A stretch of DNA of 64,000 nucleotides from Dasypus novemcinctus (GCF_030445035.2 NC_080685.1:113324432-113388431); one strand, 5' to 3'. Positions 1 through 12,120 are shown, counted from the stretch's first letter. Notes: generated by a model not told the origin, from the sequence alone. Made by a program: numbers and translations.

Positions 1-2637
1 ATAGTTGTCCTCCATCATATTTTTACATTTGGATGCCCAGTTCTGCCAGCATCAGTTATTGAAGAGACCATTATTTCCCCATTGAGGGTACCTGGCATCC
101 TTGGGGAAAATCAATTGGCCATGAAAGTGAAGGTCAATTTCTGAACTCTCACTTTGATTCCATTGATCTATATATTTATTCTTATGCCAGGACCATGTTT
201 TTATGACCACTGCTGCTTTGTAATAAGTTTCAAGTCAAGAAAGGTGTATCCTCCAACTCTGTCTTTCATGATGGTTGTGACTTTTCAGGATAGCATGTCC
301 TACCAAATAAATTTGATGATTGTCTTCCATTTCTGCAAAGTTGTTTATTGCAATTTTCATTGGGATTGCATTGAATCTATCATTCGTTTTTGGTAGAGTT
401 GATATCGTGGCAATATTTAGCCTTCCAATCCATGAGCGTGCAATGTCTTTCCCTTTATTGGGTCTTTGATTTCTGTTTGCACAGTTTTGTAGTTCCCATA
501 CATAAGTTCTTTACAACCTCGGCTATATTTATTCTGAGATATTTGATTTAATTCTAATTGGAAATGGATATTTTTCTTCATTTCCTCCTTGAAGCGCTCA
601 TTACAATCGTTCATAAATATTACAAATTTGTGGGGGTTTATCTCATAGGACATCACTTTGCTCAATTTCTTTCTTGCTCTAGTATTTTTGTTGTAGATTT
701 ATGAGGCTTTCTATAATGGAATCTTGTGGTTTGCAAATAGTGAAAACGTTACTTCTTCCTTTCCAATATGGATGACTTTTATTTATTTTTCTTCTCTGCT
801 TGCTTTGGCTAGAATGTCCAGTACAACGCTGAAGAGCAGTGGTGACAGCGGGCATCCTTGTTTTGCTCCAGATCTCAGAAGGAAAGCTTTCCATCTTTCA
901 CCATTCAGTATGATGTTTGCAGTGGTTTGTTTCACATATGCCTGTATTAGTCAGCCAAAGGGGTGCCGATGCAAAGTACCAAAAATCTTTTGGCTTTTAT
1001 AAAGAGTAATTATTTGTGGGAAAAACTTACACTTATAAGGCCGTACAGATTCCAACTCATGGGTGCTTTCCAACCAAAGTCAATTGCCATGTGTTGAGAC
1101 AAGATGGTGGGTGTTCTCTGCCTCCTTCTTTCTTCCTCTTAAGGCTGCTGGCCCAGTTTCTTCCAATCTCAGCTTTATGCTGGGATAGGGCTTGTCTCTC
1201 TGGGCAAGCAAGTAATCAGGAAATGACTCATCTCTCCTCAGGGCTCCAGAACTGACAAAGTTCTCTCTTCCTTGTCTTCTTCTCTCTTCCTGTGTGTTGT
1301 CTTGAGTAAGAGTCCTTTTATATCAAGGGGGTGGGTACTCAAACATGAGTCAGACCCTCCGTACTTGGTTGAATCAAAGCCCACATTTCACAGGTAAATT
1401 TTAAAAATATATTTTTAAAAGATACTTAAGATTACATAAAATGTTTCATAAAAATTATAAGGGATTCCCATATGCCCGACTCCCCACCCCTCCCACTTTT
1501 CCCCTCATGAACAACTTCTTTCATTAGTGTGGCACATTCATTGCAATTGAGGAACCCACTTTGGAGCATTGCCACTAAGCATGGATTATAGTTTCCATTG
1601 TAGTTTACATTCTCTCCCACTCAATTCTGTAGGTTTTGGCAGGATATAAAATGGTCTGTATCTGTCATTGCAGTGTCATTCAGGACAATTCCAAATCTTA
1701 ACAGGTAATTTAGTTAAAGACCTCTGTAGTGAATCTAAGGCAATCAAAGTGGGTTACACTCAGAGGAACAGGCCCATTTACAAAATAATGTCTTTCGGAG
1801 GTTTACAAATATGACAGTTTGGAGTTCCATTGATTATTTCAAACTGCCACAGTGTTCATTCTCATGTAGAGGGCATTTCCTTTTATTCTTACTTTTCTAA
1901 GTGATTTTATGAGGAAAAGAAACAGGATTTTGTCACATGCCCTTTCCACATAAATTGAGATGATCATTTTTGTTCCCTTCTATTTGTCAATATGGTGTAT
2001 TATATTAACAGATTTTCTTCTTTTGGAACATATTTTCTTTTCTTGCATCACGGGGACAATCACACTCCTTTTTATGACTAAATATTGCATTGAATGTCTG
2101 TATATTTGTGTATGTGTGTATACCATGTTTTGCTCATCTATTCATTAGTTGATTGATAATTTGAGTTCCTTCCATCTTTTCACAATTCTGGATAATGGCC
2201 TTATGAACACTGGTGTACAAACATCTTTTCATGACCCTGCTTTCATTTCTTTAGGGTATATATCTAGTGGTGGAATTGCCAGGTCATATGGTAGTTCTAT
2301 ACTTAGATCTCTCAGGAATCCCCAGTCTCTCTTCCATAGCCACTACACGATTTGACATTGCCACTGGCCTTGAAAGAGTGTTCCTATTTATCCTCATCCT
2401 CTCTACATGTTATTTTCTGTTTTTAATAGCCACCATTTTAGTGGATGTGAAAAGGTATCTCACTGTGGTTTCAGTTTGCATTTTCTTAAAGGCGAATGGT
2501 GTTGAGCATCTTTTCAAGGTCCTTCTGGCCCTATGTTTATCTCCTGTGGAGAGCTGGCTTTTCAAATCATTCTCAGATTGGAGGTTTTTGAGGTGGATTT
2601 CATCTCTTTACTTGTAACTGCTCTGTTGAGACTTTCT
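1..2637 (-). repeat. Inverted-repeat arm A: antisense L1 with nested repeats
   Basis: Read on the minus strand this is decayed L1 ORF2 and 3' sequence. Every position x matches position 24797-x of the right arm without an indel. All stretches I compared base by base are identical, as are the translations of all corresponding open frames. Within the L1, about 945-1395 is an unrelated repeat beginning near a 'tgtattagtcagcc' motif, and about 1396-1850 is the antisense 3' end of another L1-type element; both are also in the right arm. The first mismatch is at 2638. The arm is cut by the window start, so its outer limit is unknown. No open frame here is an intact gene. Confidence 0.85.
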
Positions 2638-2691
2638 ATCTTTTCTAGAGTCCCTGTAGGTTGCTCATGTGTGTGTAGGAATGTATCTATT

Positions 2692-3107
2692 TGCCCGAGC
2701 CAGTGGGGGCGGATTGCAGGGACCTGTGGGAAGAAGCAGAGTGGGGCAGGGGATGAGAAGAATGGAGGCAAGACAGGGTTCTGATCAAGTCTCGTTTATT
2801 GGGGATAAAACACGGGGATATATAGAGAGGGAAGGGAACGTGTACATAGGTGATAGGCTGGTCTTGTGGGTGGCAGACGTCCAAGGACAGGATTGGCTGA
2901 AAGTTCCTGCCGAGTCTGCAGAGTTTAACGCCTTGCGCATGCGTATTGTTGTGGTCACCTGAGTAGAGGTGGGAGGGGGAGAACAAAGAAGTAGGGAGGA
3001 GAAGAATAAGGAAATGACAGGGCAGATTTGTGAACTCCGCCATGCTGTGAGATCCGCCATGTTGTGGGAGGCTGTAGATAGGTCTCACAGCGGGTGGCTC
3101 CCTACAT
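2692..3107 (-). mobile_element. Solo LTR, class II (ERVK/IAP-like), antisense
   Basis: The element begins TG and ends CA. It is flanked by the 6-bp direct repeat tctatt (2686-2691 and 3108-3113), the duplication size typical of class II retroviruses. On the minus strand it starts with a TGTAGGGAGCC motif, resembling IAP/ERVK U3 starts. A TATATAT box then precedes AATAAA and an R/U5-like tail. No internal retroviral sequence adjoins it, so it is a solo LTR. The corresponding site in the right arm (near 22,106) is empty. The class assignment rests on TSD length and end sequence only. Confidence 0.8.
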
Positions 3108-3261
3108 CTATTCCGTGTAGGTTTCTAATTTGTTGGCATACAATTGTGTGCTCTTAAGATCTGTAACAGCTTGATGTTCTTTTGTGAATCTCCGAAGATC
3201 AAGTAATTAAACTAATACATGCCTGTGAGTGTGTGGTTCTTTGATTGGACTGCATGATTTC
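3108..3261. repeat. Diverged outer part of inverted-repeat arm A
   Basis: After the solo LTR, homology to the reverse complement of the right arm (about 21,955-22,107) resumes, but at roughly 93 percent identity by eye. Homology ends at about 3261, where the sequence switches to sense L1. A third version of the same junction sequence is at about 60,100-60,260. Confidence 0.65.
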
Positions 3262-3990
3262 AGAAATAGACCCTCACATGTATGTCATATTGATTTTTGA
3301 GAAGTCTTCCAAGTCCACTCAATGGAGGAAAGAATAGCCTCAATAATGATGCTGGAGAACTGGATATCCATATGCAAAAGAGTGATGGAAGACCCCTATG
3401 TCATATCATATACACAAATTAACTGAAAATCTCTAAAGTCTTAGAAGAGCTAGAAACATTAAACTTGTAGAAGAAAACATAAAGATGGCCTTCAGCATCT
3501 TGTGTTAGGGAATGGTTTCTTAGAATTTGCATCAGAAGCACACATAGAAAAAGAAAATAGATGAATGAGACCTCATGAAATTTAAAACTTTTGTGTGTAA
3601 AAGGACTTTATCACAAAGACAAAAAGTCAACTAATTCTAGGGTAGAAAATATTTGTAAACCATGTATCCAATAAGGGTTTTATATCTAGAATATATAAAG
3701 AACCCTAAAACTCAACAAACAGTGAAAAACAACCCAATTAAAAAATTAGAAAAAGACTTATATATCCTTCAAAGAGGACATATAAATTTCCAGAAAGCAG
3801 GTGAAAAGAGGTTCACCGTCATTAACTATCAGGATATGTTACTCAAAACCAAAATAAGATACCATTCCACACCTACTAGAATGACTGTTATAAAAAACAA
3901 AACTGAAAATAGCAAGTATTGGAGAGGATGTGGAAAAACAGTAGTACCCATTCATTGCTGGTGGCAAAGGAAAATGGTCACATAGTAGCA
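3262..3990 (+). repeat. L1 ORF2 C-terminal/3' fragment, sense
   Basis: Sense L1-like sequence: AT-rich text typical of the last part of ORF2, ending in the segment that in all L1s precedes 'attgctggtggcaaagg'. It contains many stops in every frame. It is a diverged paralog of the L1 at about 24,655-24,900, 26,430-26,660 and 27,180-27,540, and lacks the two insertions that interrupt that copy. It forms the left border of the first E/S gene unit. Confidence 0.75.
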
Positions 3991-5084
3991 GTTGGACCTC
4001 ACAATATGGAGAATACATTCACTCTGAAAATTCTGTGATGACCGGTTGGCATGGTTATCTTATGATATATATATGGCTCATGGTTCTAATAGTCACTCTG
4101 CGCCCAGTGAGATTTGAAGTTGGTAATAGGTGGAAAAGCTACCACTTTCATTCCTATGGTTCACAGAGATGGGAAATCTCAATTGCTGCCTGAGAGATAT
4201 GATCGTTGACCTATTTAATTAATCCAATCCCCCCAAATATGATTATTTTTTTCACAAAATATTCTTTTTTTTTAAAATTTATCTTCTCCAATTTGCCCTA
4301 CAGACTTTTACATGTGTTTTATACTTTTCTCTTACTCTTGAATATATATATATATTAGGTCCTTCTGTCAAGTTCATTGCCTTAAAATTAATCTCCCTTT
4401 AGAGAAATTTAGTATTTCTTAAGATTTTCTGTATCTTTCACTCTCTTCCTCATGGCCATGCCTATTCTGATATTTTTTTTACCAAGGAAGGATGTAGTCA
4501 ATTATTTATTTCAGATTATGTAGTAAATCTGGAATTATAGTGATCAAAAGGGAGACATTTCACATAATATGTGGGGTCTGTTCCTTCCATCCACATAATT
4601 AGTTTTCCAAATCTATAAAAACTTGAATTTCTAAATATCAATTTATGAACCAATATGCACATTTGCTTTTATCCTTGTGGGTTAATCTAAAATTTCCATT
4701 TTTATATAGTTATATATCAATGATTTCACCTATCCATCGTCCTCCATAATGGTAAGTATTGGGAAAATAGAGGACATTTTCTCCACTATGCAGTGAATAG
4801 TCTTTCAATACACAGTGATATTCAGAAAATTAGTTCAATTAACTCATAGCAATTGATAGATAACCAAGTACTTAGGCAGTTTCCACACTGAGAAAACATA
4901 ATATATACAGATAAAAGAGAAATAAAATTTGTGCAGTGGATAGTCCAGTAGGTCAATTTTTGTTTGATAACAAACATCCATAAACAGAAGCACGTTGTAA
5001 GAGTCAAGCATTGTTACCTGAGTAATTCACAAGGTGCATCTCTAATATACTGATGGTTACTCTGTATCTTCCCATCTTCCACAG
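3991..5084. other. Non-coding flank of first E/S unit
   Basis: AT-rich sequence paralogous to 27,541-28,696 (shared text begins near 'tgtgatgaccggttggcatgg' at about 4036). I see no exon with conserved frame and splice sites. It joins L1 to the first E exon and is presumably intron or intergenic sequence. Confidence 0.6.
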
Positions 5085-5146
5085 GTGATCCATTGGAGGA
5101 ACTTCCTAATTCCAGGGCAGATGTGTAGAATCCATATAAGACCAAG
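5085..5146 (+). pseudogene. E1: acidic-repeat exon disabled by a stop codon
   Basis: A 62-nt E exon with intact acceptor (ccacag) and donor (gtaagg), direct paralog of E2 at 28,697-28,758. Two leading bases are followed by 20 codons. The frame starts DPLEELPNSRADV and then meets TAG at 5126-5128, where E2 has GAG. Both E1 and E2 lack three codons found in the other E exons, so that deletion predates their duplication. This copy cannot carry the reading frame unless the exon is skipped. Confidence 0.65.
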
Positions 5147-5613
5147 GTAAGGCTTCCTTTCTTTGTTTGAAATTGATGTGTTGCTTTCTAAGTTTCTTTT
5201 TCAATCAAGTTCAGATTTGAAAACCTGATTATGTAGATAATAGAATTCAGGTATTGTCTGGGGGTAGTGGGCATAGGTAGACTCTCTAACCAACAGATAC
5301 CTGGTGACAGAGAGGCTTCAGTTTTGGTCACCTCAGGTGGGAGACTCAAAGATAGAAGACCTTTTCTTCAGTAATAAATTTTCCTCTTTGGATTAATAAT
5401 TTTGGAATTGCCTGCCAAAAAGGAAGAGAAAGAAATAACTTTTAGGAAATTGTGCAGCTTTTCAAATGGTGTCCTGTACTCTTGCTTTTGTGTTCTTTGA
5501 CTCAACCATAGTTTCTCATCTGATTTTCTAGGGTAACTAAGAAAGCAAAAGAACTGTGTAAACAGTACACAACATGATCTGATCCTCATATGCTCTCCTT
5601 TCTTTCATTACAG

Positions 5614-5638
5614 GTGGCCTCAAGAACAAGAGAAAAAG
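5614..5638 (+). pseudogene. S1: 25-nt exon paired with E1
   Basis: Twenty-five bases between acceptor 'tttcattacag' and donor 'gtgtgt', encoding VASRTREK plus one base. Same length and phase (0 in, 1 out) as the other six S exons. The exon itself is open; it is listed as pseudogene because its partner E1 has a stop and the downstream X3 copy is frameshifted. Confidence 0.55.
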
Positions 5639-7378
5639 GTGTGTATTTGGGGATCTCTCACAGGCTGAGGATAGAAAAGGATGGAAATCTAGATGAATCC
5701 CATTGGTTTTTCCTTGATGGTTTTAGTGGGGAGAACTGATGTAATTCCTGATTCCATGTGAGGGTAAGAATTGAGGTGTGGTGAGAGAAACTGATCTCAA
5801 GTGTAAGAATTTGAACATTTCTGCAGTCCCTGGAAGCAACTGTGTTCCACTTCGTGGTATGGATTTATTTGAATTGGAGTTAAGGGATGTCAATGAACAA
5901 GTCTACATCATGTTATTGTATATCTGAGTATATGTATGTGGGTGTGCTTGTATTTCTTCATACTAGGCTGTGTTGTGTTTACACAGGAAAATTATCACTG
6001 TCAACTCTGACAACAAAATACTTCCTTCTGACCACAGCAAAATTTACTATAGTAACTCACTGAATTCGGATCAAGCCATATGTGGTGTCTGTGTTTACTA
6101 TACACACACATCAGATGGAAAACAGAGGCACAGAGACAACTGTCAACAATGTTACTAGCTTCTATGACTTAGAGCCAAGATATGTACCCAGGCATGTGGC
6201 CTGAAAGTTAAAACTGTAAACATGCACTTAAAACTCAGACATGGGAATATTATGCAACATACATGGGAATATTAGACAAATAGCATCTGTTTATGTGTTT
6301 GAAATGTTGCAAGCCTGCAGCGTATGCAATCACTGCCCATTGTTACAAGATACTGCCAGTATAACATAACCCAGGGCCCTTCTCAAAGCATCTCACTGTA
6401 AATTTCCCATGCTTTTGGCCATCCACAGATCTAAGAGTTCAAGGTCAACACTTAAGACAAGAAAGTCAACATCTGTTAGAGTTGGGTCACTCTTTATTAC
6501 CTGACGGGAATCTAATTATAACTGGTGAGATACTTTAGTATATCTCATAACATTATTTTCATGACCCCATGAAACGCTCCAATCTGACAAGCCATGTGCT
6601 TTATATACAGCAGAATGTAAGAAATCAAACTCTCCCTGGGTTATTTTGTCCCCCAAAATTCTTTTTTTGCCTGTGTCAGTCTTTTCAAAGAGTCTTGTCC
6701 ACCTGGATTAGAGAACCTCTGTGCTCAACCTATGCCTACTCTCCTGAATGAGTGCTTATTGCCAGTGTAGATAGAGTGCCAGATCATTTGATGAATACAC
6801 ACATAATAAAAAAGGAAGTCAAGAAGGAAAATAGTATATGAAAAGGAACAGTTACTTTTAAATGTTAGGATTTCATTATTTTAATTTTCAATATTTGATG
6901 ACCTTTATAGTAACAGTTTACTGGTTAAATACAATAAAATATTGTGCCCAAATTCAATAATCCAGTCCCCCAATGAATTTAAAATTTCATTAAGTGATGA
7001 CAAAAGCAGAGGCAGCATAAATGGATCTGTGTAAGGTGGTTTTGGAAGGTGTAAAGAAGCTATTGGAGGTTAGGCTATGCTTGAAGTCAGATGGAGTTAT
7101 GGGACACAGTGCCATAATGCATATTTTAGTATTTACACATTTGTATATTGTGTTTCTAATCACTTCAGATGCCTTAGTTAGAAATATAAGGAAACTTTTT
7201 CATATTTTCCCTCAACCTTTCCTTTACCTATCTTTTATTTTATTTTATATTTTCTGGTTATGAAATATCAATAATGATCAGCTTGATCTAATTTTTTCTT
7301 TGTGTTTTACATCAAAAATTAATTTTTAGATATTTTCCATAATAACACAAATTAGACATTTAAGGTGTTTCATTGTTT
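5639..7378. other. Intron-like sequence downstream of S1
   Basis: AT-rich DNA aligning collinearly to about 29,259-31,110 downstream of S2. The alignment stops exactly where the antisense ERV begins (7379). I see no further exon. The small open frames here are not conserved in the paralog. Confidence 0.6.
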
Positions 7379-7855
7379 TGTTGCAGCAAAGTCAGGAGTA
7401 CTGAATAACAGAAAAACCCAAATCCAGCGCTCAGACATGGAGGAACAGATTTATTACATGTGGGCCCAGAGAAGAGTCGATCTCCAAATTCTGAGCCCCA
7501 TTTTTCATTTTCTAAAGGTTTATATAGGATTCCAGGTGGGATCGGCATAACTTTTGCTCATTGGCTAATGCACTGCTAGGCAAAATTTTGCAGGCAGGGT
7601 TACAGAAGCAGAATGCAAGTGCAAGGCTGCACTTTTAAAGGCTGGTTTACAGATGCAGGAGCAGAAATTACTTGTTAGATATTCTCCTGCTAGGCCATGT
7701 TTTCACAGACTGATTTACAGAATGTGGGGGCAGAGGTCATTCATTTGATATTTTCCTGCAAGGCCATATTTTCACAGGCTGATTTACAGAAGCAGGGGCA
7801 GAAATGATTTGCTAGATATTTTTGTAATCTTTGTTAGGCTTTTTATTTCTCAACA
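7379..7855 (-). repeat. 3' LTR of the antisense ERV
   Basis: On the minus strand it runs TGTTGAGAAATAAA to GCTGCAACA, a 477-bp LTR with TG/CA ends. A CTATATAAA box lies at about 7,520-7,530 and AATAAA at about 7,450. The adjacent minus-strand sequence at 7856-7868 is a purine tract (aaaggggggaaa), the plus-strand primer site expected next to a 3' LTR. Confidence 0.75.
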
Positions 7856-8049
7856 TTTCCCCCCCTTTGATGCCCCTAAAAGTTTTTTTTTTATAGGGCA
7901 TCACTCATGCTAAGTGGTTTATATTCTCTTATGGCCACAACGCTTGCTGTTGCTCTCTAGGTTACTGTTGTTTCAATGAACCTGATAAGGGCATTGACTG
8001 TGCAGGGGCCAAATGTGACTAATGTGAGTAAAGTGATTAGGGGACCTAC

Positions 8050-9400
8050 TAGGGGCAGGAACCAAGAAGACCATTGTGTGAGATTCCAGCTCCATGACTC
8101 ATCTAATTCCCTTTTACTTCTCTGAATCTGGTTTCTTAGCTCTTTTACTCTGGTATAAACTATTCCTGATTGGTTGACGTAGTAACAGCATTCTTCCCTG
8201 AGGAAGATGCATGTTCCTCCTTTTTCTGCTGTTAATAGGCCTAAGGCTCTCCTGTTTTGTAGGGCTACTGTAGCTAGTGAGTTGACTTGGCTCTGGAGGG
8301 AGACTATGGAGTCAGCAACCTGTTCTATGTTCTCATTTAAATCTCAGGAGAGTTTGTAATAAAAGTTGAAGGAAGAACCTAATCCTCCCTGTCCAGTTCC
8401 TATTTCTGCAACTACACCTGCTCCTATAAGAGTGGTGGCAAGCAGTGTTTGTTTGGCCCACTCTTGGTGCAGGTTTAGGGCTTGTTCTACCTCATTTTCA
8501 TATATACTGACACTTTTGGTGTTAAGAACACCATGATGCAATTCCCTGTCCAATTGGCTTCTACACATCTATATGCAGTGCTTCTGCATAAGAACAATCC
8601 TGGGAGATTGCACTGGGTCAAGCTGTTTGCTAGGGTTTTACTGGCAGTGCATAAGTTTGCAGGGATTGTCCCAACCAATTCTGATGTTTAATCAGACTTT
8701 TTACCCAGATAGCAGGTTATATTATTTTGATTGCCTTCTGAGAGAACTAGCTGGACATTGAGGGCCATGGAGCCAATAGGGGCAACTTCATTTTTAATTT
8801 TACCTAAGGTTTGTTTAGGGGTCCCCCCGGGAGGAGAGGGATGCATACAAGTTTTTTTTTTTTGAGAGGGGCAGGCACAGTCAACAGATGTTGGTGTCCA
8901 GGTGAGCGTTAAGGAGGAGGGTATTAGTGGTGTTGACTGGCTGCTCCACCTGCTGAATGGGTGCTATGAGCTGAGTAAGTTGGCAGAGTCCTTTGAGGTT
9001 CGCCTGCTGGTATAGATATTTGGGATCTTTGGTTAGTGAGATGAGTTTGGCACAGACCTGTTTTAGGACTTTTTCCTGGGCTTGGTTGTGCACTCCTCCC
9101 CCATCAGACATATCTATTTGGGGGAGATAGGTCCAGCCTACAGTTTCCCCTGGTTTACCCCAGGTTTTGCAGTTGGCCCAATGTTTCATTACACCCATCC
9201 CGAACTTTTGCCCATTTTCTGAACATAGGGTTAGAGTTTTGATATCGTAACATTTTGCTGGCACAGAAGTGTGATACTTAAAGGCAGGCACAGGAGACCA
9301 TTCTTTCTTGAGCTGCTTTAGCCTCTGTATAGAAGTGGATACTATGGCCTTGTAGCACTCAGTAGAGTGGGGTAGGCATTGGCAGTGGCCCCAAGCCAAG
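8050..9400 (-). pseudogene. env: Degenerate ERV envelope gene
   Basis: The longest open piece (8881-9399, 172 residues) is surface-subunit-like: Cys-rich with Trp-rich segments. A second piece (8344-8568) lies around the subunit junction. Beyond a stop at about 8341-8343 the frame continues into a transmembrane-subunit ectodomain. There the conserved LQNRRALGLLTAEKGG segment is followed by a CX6CC motif (CIFLREECC, about 8188-8216), both typical of gammaretroviral-type envelopes. At least one stop separates the pieces, and the coding region is not intact. Confidence 0.7.
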
Positions 9401-10990
9401 TAAAGAAAAACAACTTAAAATAGCAAAGCATCCTACAAGACTCGAGTACACTATTAAGATTAGTATCTTTCAGCTACACTCCAGTCTCTGGGAGGTGTAG
9501 CTGCCAGTCTAACAGGAAGCTGAGCAGTCCAAAGAGTAGTAGGAACCACAGGGAACAGGAGTACATCTAGTTGGGTGATGGTGATTCTCGGTGGCTCTGG
9601 ATTTTGAACGGAGAGTCAGGTATGGGGTGCGCTGTCCAGTAGTCTTATTTTTCATTGATGTGTGCCCTTTGAACTCTAGTATGATGAATCCAAGGGGCAA
9701 CACCTGAAACTTTAACAGCAGTGTGGTTACAAAGATAACAATATGTGGGCTCATCCAGGTAGGCTGCAGGGGCTCCTTTTTCCAGTCTTTTACCCAAATT
9801 AAGTCTCCAGGTAAGTGTGGGCATAGTGGGTGGCCTAATGAATTGGGAACTGAGACAGGACAGTTTTGTGTATTTGGGCCAGGGTTTATCCTTGTCGTTG
9901 GCTAAGTTCTCTTGAAGGAAAATATTAGTACTAGAGAAAGCAAAAGCGGAAAGAAAAGAAAAATATAGTAGTAGTATTGATAGTGAATGTTCACAAAAGA
10001 ACCATGTGAGATCTAGGAGAAAGGATATATACCTATAATGAGATCATAAACTGAATATGGAAAGGAATATAGTATGAGTTAAAAGGCCAGTATGGTCAGG
10101 AGAGAGGGATAGAGAAAAGGAAGGACAAATAATATAAAGAGTGAATTAAAGATAGAAAACAGAATAGAGATAGTAGAGATAAAAAGTCAGAAATATTGGA
10201 GGCTAACCAAGGAGAGGGGGAATGTAAGAGAAACAATAAATGATGGAGGATAGAAAGATGTGAAGGAAAGGGAATAGCATTGCTAGCCAAAATCAGGACA
10301 CACAGAAAAGAGGAAATTGAGGATGAGGAAGCCCAGCAAATAAGAAATGTTTCCTGCAAAACATAATATTAAAAAAAAAAAAAGATAATGAAAAAAAGGG
10401 AAAAAGAAAGGGAAAAAACAAGCAAGAAAAAGAGAAAGGAAAAAAAAGAAAGAAGGGACATCGCAGGATAAAGAGGAAAGAAAAACAGTAAACAAACCCC
10501 CCAAAAAATAGACCAGACAAGGCCTTAGGCAAGGAATCCTCTTTGCAATTGAATAAACTGCTTAGGAGTCTGACTTTCCCCTTTTCTCCCTTCCTTGCTT
10601 CCCTCTCTCCCAGGGCAATAGGAAGGCTGTGTGAGGCTGCCCATAGGAGATTCAAATGGGTCCCTGGTAAACCAACTCACCTCACAAAATGTCTCTTAAT
10701 TTCTTGAGAGAGAGAACTGAACCCATCCCTTGCCAGGGACCCTAAATGTACTATTGGAAGCCTGCAAAGCACGTCTTACTCTCCCTCTCAGGTGTGCTAC
10801 AGGGGGACTAGTTACTTTTCTGACTCCATCTTTTCCCAGACCAAGTTTCCTATCTCCCCGGGGTATTTAGGTAAATCAGACTCTCTCAACAGATTCACCT
10901 CTCCTCTCTTCCTAGCCTCTCCCCAAGTCAGCTGATATGCTCCTCCAAACTCAATAAAATGGGGGACCAGACAGTTGAACCCACACTCCT

Positions 10991-11504
10991 TGGGCTCCTC
11001 TGCACCTCCTACCTAAACCCTCCCCTCTTGGAGTTAGTCCATGGCAAGAGGGCTAGGACAATGCTGGGTTTCTGGGAGGGCTGTGCTTGAGAAACAGAGG
11101 CCCAGGAGGATGTGGACTTGGGGTACATAAGTCTGTGAAATGTGGGTTGCAGGGGTTCAGGAAACACAGGCTTAGGGTTCATGCGTTTGGGAAACATGAG
11201 GCTTGGGAATGCTGCTGTGTGACTGGTAGTTCTCAGGGAGCACTGCGGCCCTTAGCCCTAGGGGCAAGGGATTTACCTTCCCACGGCTTCTGAGTTCAGT
11301 GTTAGAAACCCACAGCTTTACCTTGAGGAAGCACTAATTTTGTTGCAGTATCTCTAGATTGATGTCCAGACACCTCCTGCTTTGCAGGTTCCCTAAACAG
11401 CCCACTCTGACAGGATTCCGTCGCCACTTAGCTGGTCCTTTGCAGGAGAGATGATGATGGTGCACTTATTCGGACTCGATCTTGTACCGCCTCCCCTCTG
11501 CTTC
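10991..11504. other. Unassigned junction between ERV and 3' gene block
   Basis: About 500 bp, GC-richer than its surroundings, with no match elsewhere in the window that I could find. It may be the ERV leader or 5' gag, or foreign filler at the deletion junction. Homology to the second gene copy starts at about 11,505 (matching about 48,880). Confidence 0.4.
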
Positions 11505-11813
11505 TTATTTGTAAGCATTTCTTTGTAGCACTTCCTTTTCCCTCTCTTTATAAAAAAAACAAAACAAACATTTCTCCAACTTTCTCACCCTCTGTATTTT
11601 AACTTTGCACAGATTTCCAAATCTACCATGCATCTTGAATTAACACATGTAACTCTGAATTGCCCAGGCAAGCAGCTGTGCTGGAAGGCAGAAGCCTTGA
11701 ACCACACCGTATGGAGGGGCTCCTGTGAAATTGTTTCTTGACTGGGCTCTCCCCTCACAGGTTTTTCCTGCACATGTCACTCGGGAAATGCAAGTGTGTT
11801 CTCTTCCCTGGAG

Positions 11814-11946
11814 TTGGCTTCACTCTTTAGGAGGAGGAGCATATTTACATCAATTGGGTTTTTTCCTGGGAATACACAGAAGGAATTCAAAATGTAAAAA
11901 AAAAAAGCGGAAGAAGAGGAAAAGGAAATGTGAGTGTGGAGTAGTA
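11814..11946 (+). pseudogene. X3 copy 1, frameshifted
   Basis: Aligns to the Glu-rich exon X3 at 49,239-49,366. One base of the GAG run after the start-proximal CTC TTT codons is lost, so the Glu codons become Arg (AGG AGG AGG) and the frame soon meets TAA. The donor corresponding to gg|gtagga reads gtagtaggat, so the splice site is lost too. The acceptor AG survives. This exon cannot encode the acidic segment. Confidence 0.7.
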
Positions 11947-12017
11947 GGATGAGGAGGGAAAGGAAAACAAGTTGACATGCATTCAGATGACTCTTACCTT
12001 TCTCTTTGACACTATAG

Positions 12018-12120
12018 GAAATCCAGCATTCCTGAAGAGTTTAGTGGAGTGCCTTCACTTGTGTGTGAACATGGAGGTGGAGATAAGAACTGGAAGGTAA
12101 AAATAAGTTTAGGCAAATGA
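12018..12120 (+). pseudogene. X4 copy 1: last exon, frame still open
   Basis: Paralog of 49,426-49,528. After acceptor 'cactatag' and one phase base, 33 codons (start KSSIPEEFSGVP) run to TGA at exactly the same length as copy 2. About half of the residues differ, but no indel or stop has appeared. It is labelled pseudogene because exon X3 of this copy is broken and E1 has a stop. Confidence 0.55.

Larger units (their letters stand above)
7379..10990 (-). mobile_element. Class I (gammaretrovirus-like) ERV remnant, antisense
   Basis: On the minus strand the order is: a gag-like stretch (about 10,650-10,990, weak), an A/G-rich region of unclear origin (about 9,920-10,520), the end of integrase (about 9,700-9,830, motif DLIWVKDWKKEP), envelope surface subunit (about 8,600-9,400), transmembrane subunit (about 8,050-8,570), polypurine tract and 3' LTR. 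Most of pol is missing and no 5' LTR was found. The 5' boundary is uncertain and could reach about 11.5 kb. Stops and frame breaks interrupt env, so it is a fossil. It lies where the paralogous gene copy has about 17.7 kb of extra sequence. Confidence 0.7.

Noticed and set aside
8050-9400. A functional, domesticated (syncytin-like) envelope.
   Set aside because: The coding region is split by stops and frame breaks, most of pol is gone and no 5' LTR remains.
10096-10655. Minus-strand Phe/Leu/Ser-rich frames resembling membrane proteins.
   Set aside because: The plus strand is an almost pure A/G tract, which reads as Phe/Ser/Leu on the other strand by composition alone.
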